DNA of 64,000 nucleotides, from the NCBI GenBank assembly GCA_958296015.1, contig CATQIH010000029.1:62001-126000 (forward strand), given 5' to 3'. Made by a program: the position numbers and the translations under genes. This DNA comes from Cyclobacteriaceae bacterium. Lineage in GTDB: Bacteria > Bacteroidota > Bacteroidia > Cytophagales > Cyclobacteriaceae. The notes under the pieces are model-generated. The model was not told where the DNA came from and did no database searches. It worked only from the letters and a program-made list of their open reading frames with translations. Positions within the stretch are counted from its first letter, which is position 1. Each line of letters starts with the position of its first letter. Positions 1 to 10,383 of this stretch are shown here, in pieces.

Positions 1-1296
1 GGAGGTCTGCCCCACGCCGCTGGCTAGTAGCTGCCCTTTTTTTGCCAGAATGATTGTGTTGGACTTGGTGTGCTTGCAGATTTTGCTGGCGAATAATAAT
101 ACCTCATTCTCTTCATCAGTAGTAGCTCTTTTGGTCACTACCTTCAGGTCTTCCAACGTATCGGTTTTCAAATCTCTGTCCTGTTCGATCACGCCATTGA
201 GCAACGTTTTAAATTGTGTCTTGGTGGCCAGTGGTTGCTTTTGCACCAGCAGCACCCTGTTTTTCTTTTGTTTCAGCAGTTCCATCGCGTCATCAGTATA
301 GGCAGGCGCGATCAGCACTTCCACAAAGAGTTTGTGGATTTCTTCGGCAGCGTCCACATCCACTTCCTTGTTGGTGATCAGCACACCGCCAAAAGCAGAA
401 ACGGTATCGGCTTCAAAGGCTTTCAGATAGGCTTCTTTCACGCTGTGGCCGGTTGCTACACCACAGGCATTGGTGTGTTTGAGAATAGCAAAAGCAGTTT
501 CGCTTTCAAATTCTCCTATCAATGCCACCGCCGCATCAATATCTACCAGGTTGTTATAAGACAACTCCTTGCCGTGAGTCTGCTCCAGCATGGCCGCCAG
601 ATCGCCATAGAAAGCCGCCTGCTGGTGTGGATTTTCGCCATAGCGAAGTGTCTGCTTTGGCATGTTGGTTTTATCAAACCCTTCGGAACTAGCTTCTGAA
701 CCAGCATTGCCCGTTGCAAAGTACTGGTGAATGGCTGTGTCGTAGTGCGAACTGGTAGCAAAAGCTTCCATAGCAAACTTTTTGCGGTCTTCCAGATCAG
801 TAGCACCGTCTTTTTCGCTCAATAGTTGCGTCAACCACTGGTATTGGTTGCGGGAAGATACGATCACCACATCCTGGAAATTTTTGGCTGCTGCACGGAT
901 CAGAGCAATACCGCCAATATCTATCTTCTCTATCACGGTCGCCTCCTCTGCACCGGAAGCCACAGTTTCTTCAAAAGGATACAGGTCAACAATGACCAGA
1001 TCAATAACAGGAATCTCATATTGTTGTATCTGCTGCTGGTCTTCGGCATGATCGCGCCTGTTTAGGATCCCACCAAAAACTTTAGGATGCAGCGTCTTTA
1101 CTCGTCCGCCCAGAATAGCAGGGTAGCTGGTGAGATCTTCTACCGGCACCACCTGTGCACCTTGTTCTTCTATAAACTGCTGTGTGCCACCCGTAGAATA
1201 GATGGTGATGCCATGCTGCTGTAGTAATTTAACAATAGGGGCCAGGTGATCTTTGTAGTATACAGAAATAAGGGCCGAACTGATTTTCTTGTGCAT
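1..1296 (-). CDS. purH: Bifunctional AICAR transformylase / IMP cyclohydrolase, 3' end outside window
   Basis: Catalyses the last two steps of de novo IMP synthesis in the cytosol: formylation of AICAR by 10-formyl-THF, then ring closure to IMP. The frame is open from the ATG at 1296 to the left edge (432 residues). It starts MHKKISSALISVYYKD and continues with the MGS-like cyclohydrolase domain (YSTGGTQ near residue 35, GGRVKTLHPK near residue 65), then enters the transformylase domain (LRYGENPHQ, then FAILKHTNACG). The family is about 510 residues, so roughly 80 C-terminal residues lie outside the window. It is preceded on the same strand by purN (37-bp gap), which supplies the other formyl-transfer step, so the two are probably cotranscribed. 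Confidence 0.95.
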   Translation of the reverse strand, partial: MHKKISSALISVYYKDHLAPIVKLLQQHGITIYSTGGTQQFIEEQGAQVVPVEDLTSYPAILGGRVKTLHPKVFGGILNRRDHAEDQQQIQQYEIPVIDLVIVDLYPFEETVASGAEEATVIEKIDIGGIALIRAAAKNFQDVVIVSSRNQYQWLTQLLSEKDGATDLEDRKKFAMEAFATSSHYDTAIHQYFATGNAGSEASSEGFDKTNMPKQTLRYGENPHQQAAFYGDLAAMLEQTHGKELSYNNLVDIDAAVALIGEFESETAFAILKHTNACGVATGHSVKEAYLKAFEADTVSAFGGVLITNKEVDVDAAEEIHKLFVEVLIAPAYTDDAMELLKQKKNRVLLVQKQPLATKTQFKTLLNGVIEQDRDLKTDTLEDLKVVTKRATTDEENEVLLFASKICKHTKSNTIILAKKGQLLASGVGQTS

Positions 1297-1333
1297 AACT
1301 TTTGGTGTGTTATTCTATTAAAATTTCAAAGGT

Positions 1334-1903
1334 TTATGATTGAGTAACTAACTTTTCAATCACTTCAGGATAATACTGATGTTCGAGTTGGTGTACTTTG
1401 TTGGCTACCTGCTCCGGTGTATCGGTAGCCTCTACCGGGCAATTTGCCTGAAAAATGATCTTTCCTTCATCATAGTTTTCATTGACCAAATGAATGGTGA
1501 TGCCAGTAGACGTTTCTTTGGCAGCAATCACTGCCTGGTGTACCCGCACTCCATACATGCCTTTGCCGCCATAAGCAGGCAACAGGGCCGGGTGAATATT
1601 GACAATGCGGTTTGGATATGCCTGGATCAGGTTGTCAGGGACTTTCAGCAGAAAGCCAGCCAATACAATAAAATCAATGCTTGCTTCCTGTAGCCATTGC
1701 AACACAAGGCTAGTATGCAATAAAGTATGTTTATCAAAAATCTTTGCTGGTACACCAAAGCGGGCAGCTCTGGCAATGGCTCCGGCTTTAGGGTTATTGG
1801 TGAGCAGCATACCAACTTGCATGGCTTTGTGTTGGGCAAACCGCTCAAAAATCTTCTCGGCGTTTGTACCGCTGCCCGAAGCAAAAACCGCTATGTTTTT
1901 CAT
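1334..1903 (-). CDS. purN: Phosphoribosylglycinamide formyltransferase (GAR transformylase)
   Basis: Transfers a formyl group from 10-formyl-THF to GAR, the third step of purine synthesis. The 189-residue product starts MKNIAVFASGSGTN, the phosphate-binding N-terminus of the family, and has the expected HPALLPAYGGKGMYG region with catalytic-type residues and the later VHLVNENYDEG-like segment. An upstream ATG at 1918 would add only five residues, so I chose the conserved MKN start. It lies between ubiA and purH on the same strand. A TATATTTG box sits four bases before the ATG, so it may also have its own promoter. Confidence 0.95.
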   Translation of the reverse strand: MKNIAVFASGSGTNAEKIFERFAQHKAMQVGMLLTNNPKAGAIARAARFGVPAKIFDKHTLLHTSLVLQWLQEASIDFIVLAGFLLKVPDNLIQAYPNRIVNIHPALLPAYGGKGMYGVRVHQAVIAAKETSTGITIHLVNENYDEGKIIFQANCPVEATDTPEQVANKVHQLEHQYYPEVIEKLVTQS

Positions 1904-1907
1904 GGCG

Positions 1908-1915
1908 CAAATATA
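1908..1915 (-). promoter_or_regulatory. Candidate -7 box (TATATTTG) before purN
   Basis: On the minus strand TATATTTG matches the Bacteroidota TAnnTTTG -7 consensus and ends four bases before the purN ATG. Transcription from it would give a nearly leaderless message. No clear -33 TTTG is visible, so this rests on the -7 match alone. Confidence 0.3.
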
Positions 1916-1927
1916 CAAACAACCCTG

Positions 1928-2821
1928 CTACTTAAAAAAGATCATACTCAACACACCACTCAACATCAGCACCTTGCAGAAATCGCTCAAAAAACCAAAT
2001 TCTCTTTTCGTATCAGCGTACACCAGCCGGATGATAAAAAACACAAGCGGTAAAATGAGTATAGAAAAATAAACAGTAAGCGTAATATTGCCGATCATAC
2101 CGGAAAGGAAGAAGAGCAAAAATATAAAGCCACCGATCAATACATACAGCAGCAATTTGGTTTTGCGAATGCCCCAGATGATCGGCAGCGTACGGCAGCC
2201 AAACACTTCGTCTCCCTGCAAGTCTTCCATGTCCTTGATAATCTCCCGTATGATTGAGATAGCAAAAGCAAAGACCGCGTATATCGCCACCAGCAGGTTA
2301 TAGTCATTATACAATACAGAAACAACACCTACCGATAACCCTGAAAGCAGCGCAATGACCAGATTGCCTATCAGCGGCATCCGTTTGAGTTGGTTGGAGT
2401 ACAGCCACAGCAAAAAAGCAGATAAAAAATGAATAAGCCCGATTTTCCAGGACAAGAATAAGCCTATGGCTATGCCTGTAAAATTGAGTGCCGTATGGGC
2501 AAACATCACGATACGCCGTCTGATCAGTTTACCGGCAACCACTCTTTCGGGCTTGTTGATCAGGTCTATCTTGATGTCATAATAATCGTTGATCAGGTAG
2601 CCAGCAGCAGCGATAATAGTTGTAGATACAGCCAGCAGCAACAACCGCCAGTCGTAGACGTAACTTTTCCACACAGCATGGGGGTTAACCAGAAACAGGG
2701 CTACCATATACTGCGTGATAGCCACCACGATAAGGTTAGGCACACGGGCCATTCTGGCAAATCCTGTAAATAGTAATTTGCCTCCTTTAAAATGCCGCTC
2801 CATCGCCCTGATCACTGTCAT
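1928..2821 (-). CDS. UbiA-family membrane prenyltransferase
   Basis: An integral membrane protein of 297 residues with about eight hydrophobic segments. It carries both aspartate-rich motifs of the UbiA superfamily: NDYYDIKID at residues 78-86 and DMEDLQGD at 197-204, which bind Mg-prenyl diphosphate. It resembles the subgroup often annotated as geranylgeranylglycerol-phosphate or protoheme/menaquinone-type prenyltransferase in Bacteroidota; the acceptor cannot be told from sequence. It heads the ubiA-purN-purH run, with 24 bp before the purN start. Confidence 0.88.
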   Translation of the reverse strand: MTVIRAMERHFKGGKLLFTGFARMARVPNLIVVAITQYMVALFLVNPHAVWKSYVYDWRLLLLAVSTTIIAAAGYLINDYYDIKIDLINKPERVVAGKLIRRRIVMFAHTALNFTGIAIGLFLSWKIGLIHFLSAFLLWLYSNQLKRMPLIGNLVIALLSGLSVGVVSVLYNDYNLLVAIYAVFAFAISIIREIIKDMEDLQGDEVFGCRTLPIIWGIRKTKLLLYVLIGGFIFLLFFLSGMIGNITLTVYFSILILPLVFFIIRLVYADTKREFGFLSDFCKVLMLSGVLSMIFFK

Positions 2822-2921
2822 AGATCAAAAATAAGAAAAATATGAGCAATGGATTCATTTTTGCCTGCGAATAGTTTCTTATATCAATAGTCAAACAGAT
2901 AAACAATCGGAAAGGCTGTCC

Positions 2922-2952
2922 TTTGCGATTTCTTCACTAATTTTACATTTTG
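2922..2952 (+). promoter_or_regulatory. Candidate Bacteroidota promoter for the metH pair
   Basis: TTTG at 2922-2925 is followed after 18 bases by TACATTTTG at 2944-2952. This resembles the TTTG / TAnnTTTG arrangement, with one extra T in the -7 box. It lies 25 bases before the chosen ATG at 2978. I see no cobalamin or SAM riboswitch fold in the 156-bp leader region. Confidence 0.5.
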
Positions 2953-2977
2953 TTTGAACTTTCTCTCAGAGATTACC

Positions 2978-4003
2978 ATGAAAAAAAACGAAGTATTACA
3001 GCAGTTATTAAAAGAAAAAATTTTGATTCTGGATGGTGCAATGGGTACCATGATTCAGAACTATAAGCTAGAAGAAAAAGATTTCAGAAACGAACAGTTA
3101 GAGGATCACCCTTCTCCGCTCAAAGGCAACAACGACCTGCTGTCTATTACCCGTCCGGACGTTATCAAGGCCATTCACCAGGCTTATTTTGAAGCAGGTG
3201 CCGATATTGCCGAAACTAATACGTTTTCTTCTACCTCTATTGCCCAAGCAGATTATAAGCTGGAACACCTGGTGTATGAACTCAACTACCAGTCAGCTAA
3301 GATAGCCTCCGAAGCAGCGCAGGAATTTACAGCAAAACAACCCCACAAGCCTCGTTTTGTGGTAGGCTCTCTGGGACCTACCAACCGCACGGCTTCCATT
3401 TCTCCGGATGTCAACGACCCAGGCTATCGTGCCATCACATTCGATAAACTGGCCGAGGCATATACCGAGCAGATCAGAGGACTGGTTGATGGTGGTGTGG
3501 ATATGCTGATGGTAGAAACCGTGTTTGATACACTAAACGCCAAAGCTGCACTTTTTGCCATTAATACGTACCTGGAGGAAAATAACCTGGAGATACCGGT
3601 TATGGTTTCCGGCACGATTACTGATGCCAGCGGACGTACCCTCTCCGGACAAACAGCCGAGGCGTTCTGGAACTCTGTGAGTCATGGCAACCTGCTGAGC
3701 ATCGGACTCAACTGTGCTTTGGGTGCCAAAGAATTATATCCTTATATTCGGGAAATGTCGCGCCATGCCAACTGCCTGATCTCGGCACATCCCAATGCAG
3801 GTTTGCCCAATGAGTTTGGAGAATACGATGAAACACCTGAGCAAATGGCTGATCAACTCAAAGACTTTGTAAGTCATGGGCTGATCAACATCCTGGGAGG
3901 TTGCTGTGGCACCACACCGGCCCATATCAGGGCAATTGCCGACATGGCCAGCCAGTTTCAGCCACGCACCTTGCAAAAAGAGCAGGAAGCTGCTATTGTT
4001 TAA
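2978..4003 (+). CDS. metH: Methionine synthase, homocysteine-binding module (split MetH, N-terminal part)
   Basis: Corresponds to the N-terminal zinc-dependent homocysteine S-methyltransferase module of cobalamin-dependent methionine synthase. The protein is 341 residues from ATG 2978; an upstream in-frame TTG at 2954 would add eight non-conserved residues. It opens with [10 protein letters not shown]. The zinc ligands are C246 (in GLNCALGA) and C309/C310 (in [11 protein letters not shown]), close to C247/C310/C311 of the E. coli enzyme. The stop codon lies exactly where the linker to the pterin-binding module would be, and the rest of MetH is encoded 38 bp downstream. The two products must work as a complex. 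Confidence 0.93.
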   Translation: MKKNEVLQQLLKEKILILDGAMGTMIQNYKLEEKDFRNEQLEDHPSPLKGNNDLLSITRPDVIKAIHQAYFEAGADIAETNTFSSTSIAQADYKLEHLVYELNYQSAKIASEAAQEFTAKQPHKPRFVVGSLGPTNRTASISPDVNDPGYRAITFDKLAEAYTEQIRGLVDGGVDMLMVETVFDTLNAKAALFAINTYLEENNLEIPVMVSGTITDASGRTLSGQTAEAFWNSVSHGNLLSIGLNCALGAKELYPYIREMSRHANCLISAHPNAGLPNEFGEYDETPEQMADQLKDFVSHGLINILGGCCGTTPAHIRAIADMASQFQPRTLQKEQEAAIV

Positions 4004-4041
4004 AGTTCTCCATCAATGACTACATGCTTTTATCGTAAATA

Positions 4042-6783
4042 ATGGATCAGAAAAATACAGAAGATTCCTTAATAGCCCACGTGATCAAAGACCCCAATAT
4101 TCCGGATATGCGGCTGAGTGGCCTGGAACCTTTGATCGTCAATGAAAACACCGGGTTTGTCAACATCGGTGAACGTACCAACGTAACAGGCTCCCGCAAG
4201 TTTGCCAAGCTGATCATCGATGGCAATTACGAAGCCGCTGTAGACATCGCACGCGACCAGGTAGAAAACGGGGCGCAGGTGGTGGATATCAACATGGACG
4301 AAGGCATGCTCGATGGCGAGGAAGCGATGGTAAGATTTATCAACCTCATCTCTGTGGAGCCGGACATTGCCAGGGTACCTTTTATGATCGACTCTTCCAA
4401 ATGGCATATCATAGAGGCCGGACTCAAATGCTGCCAGGGAAAATCCATCGTCAATTCTATCAGCCTGAAGGAGGGAGAAGCAAACTTTTTGCAACAGGCC
4501 AGAAGAATCAAATTGTATGGTGCTGCCGTCATTGTGATGGCTTTTGACGAGCAGGGGCAGGCAGATAATTACGAACGTAGGATAGAGATCGCCAAACGCT
4601 CTTATGAGGTGCTGGTGCATCAGGCAAAATTTCCACCGCAGGACATCGTCATGGATTTGAACATCTTTCCGGTAGCTACCGGTATGGAGGAGCACAGGCG
4701 CAATGCGATGGACTTTTTCCTGGCAACTAAATGGGTACGCGAAAACTTGCCGGGCGCGCATGTGAGCGGCGGGGTCAGCAACGTGTCTTTCTCTTTCCGG
4801 GGCAACAATGTGATGCGTGAGGCCATGCATTCGGCATTTCTATATCACGCCCGGCGTGCCGGCATGGATATGGGTATTGTGAACCCTACCATGCTGGAAA
4901 TTTACGACAACATACCCAAAGACCTGCTGGAGCTTGTAGAAGATGTGCTTCTCGACCGCCGCGATGATGCCACCGAAAGGCTGCTGGAATTTGCCGAAAC
5001 GATCAAAGATAAAGGCGGGGTCAAGAAGAAAGAAGACAAGGAGTGGCGTTCATGGCCAGTCAACAAGCGGTTGGAACATGCGCTGGTCAAAGGCATCACC
5101 GAATTTATTGAAGAAGATGTGGAAGAGGCCCGCCAGCAGGTAGCCAGACCGCTGCATGTGATAGAAGGCCCCCTAATGGACGGAATGAACGTGGTAGGCG
5201 ACCTGTTTGGGGCTGGTAAGATGTTTTTGCCACAAGTGGTAAAAAGTGCCCGTGTGATGAAAAAAGGCGTAGCCTACCTGTTTCCTTTCATAGAAGCAGA
5301 AAAACAGGAAGGCGACGAAAGCAAGAAAGGCAAAATACTGATGGCCACCGTGAAAGGCGATGTACACGACATCGGGAAAAACATCGTAGGTGTAGTACTG
5401 GGTTGCAACAACTACGATGTGGTGGATATGGGCGTAATGGTGCCTGCCGAAGATATCCTGCGCCGTGCCAAGGAAGAGCAGGTAGACGTTATTGGCCTGA
5501 GCGGCCTGATCACGCCCTCACTGGATGAAATGGTGAACGTAGCCAAACTGATGGAAGAAGAGGGCTTCACAGTACCTTTGCTGATTGGGGGTGCTACCAC
5601 CTCTAAAATACATACGGCTGTCAAGATTGAACCTAACTACAAGGGTGCTGTTATTCACGTACTGGATGCTTCTCGCTCCGTGCCGGTGGTAAGCAACCTG
5701 CTGAATGCCGAAGCGCGGGAGGGCTATATACAACAGATTCGTGAGGAATACGATCAGATGCGCGACCGACATAGAGGCTTACAAAAGAAGAAGAACTTTG
5801 TATCACTGACCGAAGCACGCGCTGAAAAGTTTTCTACCGACTGGAGCCAGCGTCAGGTGAAGAAGCCCGGTTTTCTGGGTACCAGGGTATTTAGCCAGTA
5901 CTCGCTGGAAGAAATTTCACAGTACATTGACTGGACACCTTTCTTCATGACCTGGGAGCTGGCAGGCAAGTATCCCAACATCCTGGAAGACGAAGTGGTA
6001 GGCGAACAGGCACGTATCCTGTTCGATGATGCACAGGCCATGCTTCATCGGATCATCAACGAAAAAATACTGGAAGCAAGAGCCGTGGTTGGTTTCTTTC
6101 CGGCCAATACGATCAACGGTGATGATATTGCGCTGTACGCTTTTGAAGGAAATACCGAAGATCGCAGCAAAGCCACCGCTACGCTACATCATTTGCGCCA
6201 GCAAACCAAAAAAGCCAAAGGCCGCGAATATATGTGCCTGGCCGATTTTATAGCACCAACCGAATCCGGTGTAGAAGATTATGTAGGTGCTTTTGCCGTC
6301 ACAGCAGGCATTGGTTGCGAGGAGATGGCCAAAAAATTTGAAGCGGCACACGACGATTACAATGCCATCATGATCAAAGCCCTTGCCGACCGGCTGGCAG
6401 AGGCGTTTGCAGAAATGATGCATGAGAAAGTCAGGACAGAACTGTGGGGCTACGAACCGGAAGAACGCCTGGACTGCGAAGCTCTGATCAAAGAAGAATA
6501 TAAAGGCATCAGGCCAGCTCCCGGCTACCCTGCCTGCCCGGAACATACAGAGAAAGCCACGCTGTTTGACTTGCTTTCTGCCACAGAAAATACTGGTATT
6601 ACCCTGACGGATAGTTTCGCTATGTTTCCAACAGCTTCTGTGAGCGGATGGTACTTCTCACATCCTGAGTCCAGGTATTTTGGCATATCCAAAATAGACA
6701 AGGACCAGGTAGCAGACTACGCCCGCCGAAAAGGTATGACGCTGGAAGAGGCAGAGAAATGGCTTCGTCCGATGTTAGACTAA
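4042..6783 (+). CDS. metH: Methionine synthase, folate/cobalamin/activation modules (split MetH, C-terminal part)
   Basis: Carries the remaining MetH modules in 913 residues. First is the methyl-THF (pterin) binding barrel ([14 protein letters not shown] near 33, [11 protein letters not shown] near 85). The cobalamin cap and Rossmann domain follow, with GDVHDIGKN (DxHxxG at 440-445, H442 the predicted lower axial cobalt ligand). The SAM-dependent reactivation domain is at about 600-913 ([15 protein letters not shown] at 824-838, then [12 protein letters not shown]). Together with the upstream 341-residue gene the total is 1254 residues, close to E. coli MetH (1227). It remethylates homocysteine using methyl-THF. 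No metF follows. Confidence 0.95.
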   Translation: MDQKNTEDSLIAHVIKDPNIPDMRLSGLEPLIVNENTGFVNIGERTNVTGSRKFAKLIIDGNYEAAVDIARDQVENGAQVVDINMDEGMLDGEEAMVRFINLISVEPDIARVPFMIDSSKWHIIEAGLKCCQGKSIVNSISLKEGEANFLQQARRIKLYGAAVIVMAFDEQGQADNYERRIEIAKRSYEVLVHQAKFPPQDIVMDLNIFPVATGMEEHRRNAMDFFLATKWVRENLPGAHVSGGVSNVSFSFRGNNVMREAMHSAFLYHARRAGMDMGIVNPTMLEIYDNIPKDLLELVEDVLLDRRDDATERLLEFAETIKDKGGVKKKEDKEWRSWPVNKRLEHALVKGITEFIEEDVEEARQQVARPLHVIEGPLMDGMNVVGDLFGAGKMFLPQVVKSARVMKKGVAYLFPFIEAEKQEGDESKKGKILMATVKGDVHDIGKNIVGVVLGCNNYDVVDMGVMVPAEDILRRAKEEQVDVIGLSGLITPSLDEMVNVAKLMEEEGFTVPLLIGGATTSKIHTAVKIEPNYKGAVIHVLDASRSVPVVSNLLNAEAREGYIQQIREEYDQMRDRHRGLQKKKNFVSLTEARAEKFSTDWSQRQVKKPGFLGTRVFSQYSLEEISQYIDWTPFFMTWELAGKYPNILEDEVVGEQARILFDDAQAMLHRIINEKILEARAVVGFFPANTINGDDIALYAFEGNTEDRSKATATLHHLRQQTKKAKGREYMCLADFIAPTESGVEDYVGAFAVTAGIGCEEMAKKFEAAHDDYNAIMIKALADRLAEAFAEMMHEKVRTELWGYEPEERLDCEALIKEEYKGIRPAPGYPACPEHTEKATLFDLLSATENTGITLTDSFAMFPTASVSGWYFSHPESRYFGISKIDKDQVADYARRKGMTLEEAEKWLRPMLD

Positions 6784-6793
6784 ACTATTTTTG

Positions 6794-7873
6794 TCAAATA
6801 TCACCATACACTACGCCTGCGCTATGGTCATAGGCAGCACCAGTTACAGAACTGAGACAGTTAGGCTCATGCCGCAGGCGAAGCACACCCAGTAAAGCAA
6901 ATACCAGGGCTTCCTTATAGCCTACCAGCTGCGCATCAGGAATCGTAAATGCTATGCTTCCTTGTGTATAGTCCTGCATACACTGCATCAGGTATTGGTT
7001 AAAAGCACCGCCGCCGGTCACTAATACATTAGCTTTTGTAGTGTTTTTCTCTTTCAGTAAGTGTAGCAAGCTGTCGGCTACCTGCCTGGCAGTGTGGTGT
7101 ACGCTGGTAGCCAGCGCATCTTCCGGTGAGAGCCGGGCAGCTTCCAGCGTATTGATCACATATTTGGCCACCCATTCGTAGCCCAGCGATTTGGGGTAAG
7201 CCTTTTTGTAGTATTTGCGGCTGTTGAGTTTCTCCAGTGTCGCCTGGTGTATGTTGCCACTGGCAGCCATGCTTCCTTCCGGGTCGTAGTAGTAGCCAGC
7301 CTTTTGAGCAAAATGGTTGAGCGGCATATTGGCCGGACAAATGTCAAAAGCAATGCGCTTGTCCTGTAGCTGTGTAGACACGTTGGCAATACCGCCCAGG
7401 TTGAGGCAAAAGTCATAGTTGGCAAACAGCAGTTGATCGCCTGCGGGTACCAGTGGCGCACCTTGCCCGCCAATCGCCAGATCAAAATTGCGGAAGTTGC
7501 TGATCACGGGCTTTCCGCTGGCTGCCTGCAATGCAAAGCCATTGCCGATCTGGTAGGTCAGCCCGATCTCCGGCTGGTGAAATACCGTATGCCCATGCGA
7601 TGAGATAAAATCAGGCTGAAGCTGGTGCTCGACCATAAATGCCTTCACAGCTTCTCCCATCCATGTGCCCAGCTTGAGGTCTGTAATGACCAGCGATTCG
7701 CCGCTTACTTTAGTGATCTGCGACAGTTGGGTTTCCCATACTTTGTCATACTTCTTGGTGTCTGCCGCTTTGATGGCAAACTGCCACTGTCCGTCTTTCA
7801 GGCTAAACTCACAATAAGCCATATCAAGCCCATCCAGCGAGGTGCCGGACATCAGTCCAATTACTTTGTACAT
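6794..7873 (-). CDS. anmK: Anhydro-N-acetylmuramic acid kinase
   Basis: Cleaves and phosphorylates 1,6-anhydro-MurNAc to MurNAc-6-P during peptidoglycan recycling. The 359-residue protein starts MYKVIGLMSGTSLDGLD, whose GTSLDGLD at 10-17 is the ATP-binding signature of the family. Further family blocks are ISSHGHTVFHQP, NLGGIANVS and VTGGGAFNQYL. It ends 10 bp from the end of metH and is convergent with it. apbE lies upstream on the same strand with an 85-bp gap. Confidence 0.95.
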   Translation of the reverse strand: MYKVIGLMSGTSLDGLDMAYCEFSLKDGQWQFAIKAADTKKYDKVWETQLSQITKVSGESLVITDLKLGTWMGEAVKAFMVEHQLQPDFISSHGHTVFHQPEIGLTYQIGNGFALQAASGKPVISNFRNFDLAIGGQGAPLVPAGDQLLFANYDFCLNLGGIANVSTQLQDKRIAFDICPANMPLNHFAQKAGYYYDPEGSMAASGNIHQATLEKLNSRKYYKKAYPKSLGYEWVAKYVINTLEAARLSPEDALATSVHHTARQVADSLLHLLKEKNTTKANVLVTGGGAFNQYLMQCMQDYTQGSIAFTIPDAQLVGYKEALVFALLGVLRLRHEPNCLSSVTGAAYDHSAGVVYGDI

Positions 7874-7898
7874 AGTTGTATTCGATGTGTTGCTGTTT

Positions 7899-7956
7899 AG
7901 GAAACCAGGAGACAGGAAGAAGACAATTTATTATCTCCCGGTTTGCGGTTTCCAGT
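7899..7956 (-). repeat. Imperfect inverted repeat between apbE and anmK
   Basis: GGAAACC plus GGAGA near 7899-7911 can pair with TCTCC and GGTTTCC near 7935-7954, with internal gaps. It lies in the 85-bp apbE-anmK spacer. No T-run follows on the minus strand, so it is not a clear terminator; it may be a small structured spacer. Confidence 0.25.
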
Positions 7957-7958
7957 TT

Positions 7959-8990
7959 TCATATGTCTAATACTTTTTTGCGCAAATTATCTGTCATGTA
8001 GGTTTTGTCTTTTCCATTATCGTCATAGATCAGGTAAACATCCAGCGATGGGTTTTGCTGTAACACCTGCTTTGTCTTTTCCAGGCCCATCACCATAAAA
8101 GCTGTGGCGTAGGCATCGGCTGTCATGCAGTCTTTGGCAATCACTGATGCACTTAGCAAGGTATGATCTACCGGATAACCGGTTGCCGGGTTAAGCGTAT
8201 GCGCATAACGTTTCCCGTCTTTTTCGTAATAATTAAGATAATCTCCTGAAGTAGCAATAGCTTGGTTGTCCAGCGATATGGCAGAGGTAAGTTCTCCGGG
8301 CTGCTCCGGATTGTTGATGCCGATGCGCCATACGTTGCCCTGCTCATTGGTACCGTGCGCTACTACTTCTCCTCCGATTTCTACCATCATATTATTAATA
8401 CCTTGTTGTTGCAAATAGTCTGCCACCACATCTACACCGTAGCCTTTAGCAATGGCACTGAAGTTTAAAGATACACCGGGGGCCGTCTTTGTCACAGATG
8501 CTTGAGTGAACACTATTTTATCGAACCCTACATAACGAAGCAGCGAATCAACCTTTGCTTTTGAGGGAAGCTGGGTAGTGTCCGGCCCAAAGCCCCAGGC
8601 ATTGACCAGTGGTGCTACCGTAGGATCGAAGGCACCGTCTGTTTTTTCATACACTTCACGGCTTTTTTCTAATACCGGATAGAAATAAGGCAGCTTAAAG
8701 TAGAAAGTATCCTCCCGGTTGAACCGCGAAATTTCCGAATTAGGCAGATAATGATTGAGCGATGCATTAAATACCTCAAGCAATGAGTCTACGTTGCTTT
8801 TCAGTTCGCGCTGATTTGCATCCAGGTATTTGATACTATAAACAGTACCCATTGTTTGTCCGCGAAAAGACACCAGGGGTAATTCATCATGGTTTGCGTT
8901 GTCCTGAGCGTTTCTGTAGAGCCAGACACCGCCAACCGCCAGCAGCAGCACAACAGAGTAAATTATATTCTTTTTCTGATAAGAATTCAT
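7959..8990 (-). CDS. apbE: FAD:protein FMN transferase (ApbE family)
   Basis: Attaches FMN covalently to threonine residues of target proteins, typically NqrB/NqrC or RnfG, on the outer face of the inner membrane. The 343-residue product has one N-terminal hydrophobic anchor (about 10-25) without a lipobox, then the ApbE fold: MGT at 47-49, [11 protein letters not shown] near 178-187, EIGGE at 204-208, HTLNPATG at 264-271 and TADAYATA at 290-297 (metal-binding region). No Nqr or Rnf genes are in the window, so its targets are encoded elsewhere. Confidence 0.93.
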   Translation of the reverse strand: MNSYQKKNIIYSVVLLLAVGGVWLYRNAQDNANHDELPLVSFRGQTMGTVYSIKYLDANQRELKSNVDSLLEVFNASLNHYLPNSEISRFNREDTFYFKLPYFYPVLEKSREVYEKTDGAFDPTVAPLVNAWGFGPDTTQLPSKAKVDSLLRYVGFDKIVFTQASVTKTAPGVSLNFSAIAKGYGVDVVADYLQQQGINNMMVEIGGEVVAHGTNEQGNVWRIGINNPEQPGELTSAISLDNQAIATSGDYLNYYEKDGKRYAHTLNPATGYPVDHTLLSASVIAKDCMTADAYATAFMVMGLEKTKQVLQQNPSLDVYLIYDDNGKDKTYMTDNLRKKVLDI

Positions 8991-9103
8991 GTGACTCAGT
9001 GAGTTTTTGTGGCAATTTACGTGTTATATACAAAAATGACAGTTATTTTAGACAGTATCATTATATACCTGGTTCTTTTAACGGATCAATGACAAACAAC
9101 ACT

Positions 9104-10132
9104 ATGCGAGAAGACTATCTACGTGGCGACAACGAGCAGATGAACCCTGCTGATAAGGAAGTGGACCGAGCCTTGAGGCCGCTTTCTTTTAAGGATTTTA
9201 CCGGGCAGCAAAAGATCGTAGAAAATATCAAAATCTTTGTGCTGGCTGCCAAACAGCGAGGCGATCAGCTGGACCATGTGCTGCTGCACGGGCCTCCGGG
9301 CTTAGGCAAGACGACGCTCTCTCATATCATAGCCAACGAACTGGAAGCGAATATCAAAATCACTTCCGGCCCGGTACTGGACAAGCCCAGCGAACTGGCA
9401 GGCATCCTGACCAACCTGGAACCAGGGAATGTGCTTTTTATCGATGAAATTCACCGCTTGAATCCTATTGTGGAAGAATACCTGTATTCTGCCATGGAAG
9501 ATTATAAAATAGACATCATGCTGGACTCAGGGCCTAATGCCCGAACCGTGCAAATATCGCTGAGCCCTTTTACGCTAATAGGAGCTACTACCCGTTCGGG
9601 ATTACTGACCTCGCCTTTGCGGGCACGCTTCGGTATCAATGCGCGGCTGGAATATTACGATGCGGAGCTGCTCAAATCTATCATAGAACGCTCTGCCAGC
9701 ATTCTGAACACTCCTATTGATGATGATGCTTCTTATGAAATTGCACGCCGCAGCCGGGGTACGCCCCGTATTGCCAATACGTTGCTACGGCGTACCCGCG
9801 ATTTTGCACAGATCAAAGGCACCGGTGTGATCACCAAGGAGATTGCCGAAATAGCCCTGAAAGCACTGGATGTAGATCAGAACGGACTGGATGATATGGA
9901 CAATCGCATTTTGTCTACCATTATAGAGAAGTTTAAAGGTGGTCCGGTAGGCATTAGTACTATTGCAACAGCCTGCGGCGAAGAAGCAGAAACTATTGAA
10001 GAAGTATATGAGCCATTTCTGATCAAGGAAGGCTATATCAAACGAACCTCCAGAGGCAGAGAAGCTACAGCACTATCATATCAGCATCTGAAAATGATTC
10101 TGCCTAGCCACATGCAAGGGTTATTTGATTGA
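9104..10132 (+). CDS. ruvB: Holliday junction branch migration helicase RuvB
   Basis: The hexameric AAA+ motor that, with RuvA, drives branch migration of Holliday junctions. The frame is open far upstream. I start at the ATG at 9104 ([10 protein letters not shown], 342 residues), which matches family length; 9089 is an alternative adding MTNNT. Visible motifs are Walker A GPPGLGKT at 63-70, Walker B IDEIH, sensor 1 GATTRSG, and RGTPRIAN with the sensor 2 arginine. The C-terminal winged helix ends with [17 protein letters not shown]. It is divergent from apbE. Confidence 0.97.
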   Translation: MREDYLRGDNEQMNPADKEVDRALRPLSFKDFTGQQKIVENIKIFVLAAKQRGDQLDHVLLHGPPGLGKTTLSHIIANELEANIKITSGPVLDKPSELAGILTNLEPGNVLFIDEIHRLNPIVEEYLYSAMEDYKIDIMLDSGPNARTVQISLSPFTLIGATTRSGLLTSPLRARFGINARLEYYDAELLKSIIERSASILNTPIDDDASYEIARRSRGTPRIANTLLRRTRDFAQIKGTGVITKEIAEIALKALDVDQNGLDDMDNRILSTIIEKFKGGPVGISTIATACGEEAETIEEVYEPFLIKEGYIKRTSRGREATALSYQHLKMILPSHMQGLFD

Positions 10133-10383
10133 GATAGTATTCGGATTTAGCACTTGACTATTTTTTGGTGAAGGCCCGAGTTTGAACTTAGTCAGCAATA
10201 TTATCAATTTTTGTTGGATTATAATACTAATGTATTGTACGTGCTTTATACACCTGTTGCTTCGCATGGTTTTATTGTTCACATTTGAAAATACTGCAAA
10301 GATTTCTACGATCTGCCATCGAACTATTTCCACCTTTTGTATGTAATTCGAGCGTTTAATTAACAAGAAAATCCAGCTTTTTC

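Noticed and set aside
2822-2977. Cobalamin or SAM riboswitch before metH
   Set aside because: The 156-bp leader is AT-rich and lacks a B12-box-like conserved core or a SAM-type multi-helix fold.
4069-4830. 253-codon open frame antisense to the MetH C-terminal gene
   Set aside because: It is opposite strongly conserved coding sequence; its composition and lack of any motif are those of a mirror frame.
8852-9103. 84-residue N-terminal extension of RuvB
   Set aside because: It overlaps the start of the divergent apbE gene and RuvB family length is matched from 9104.
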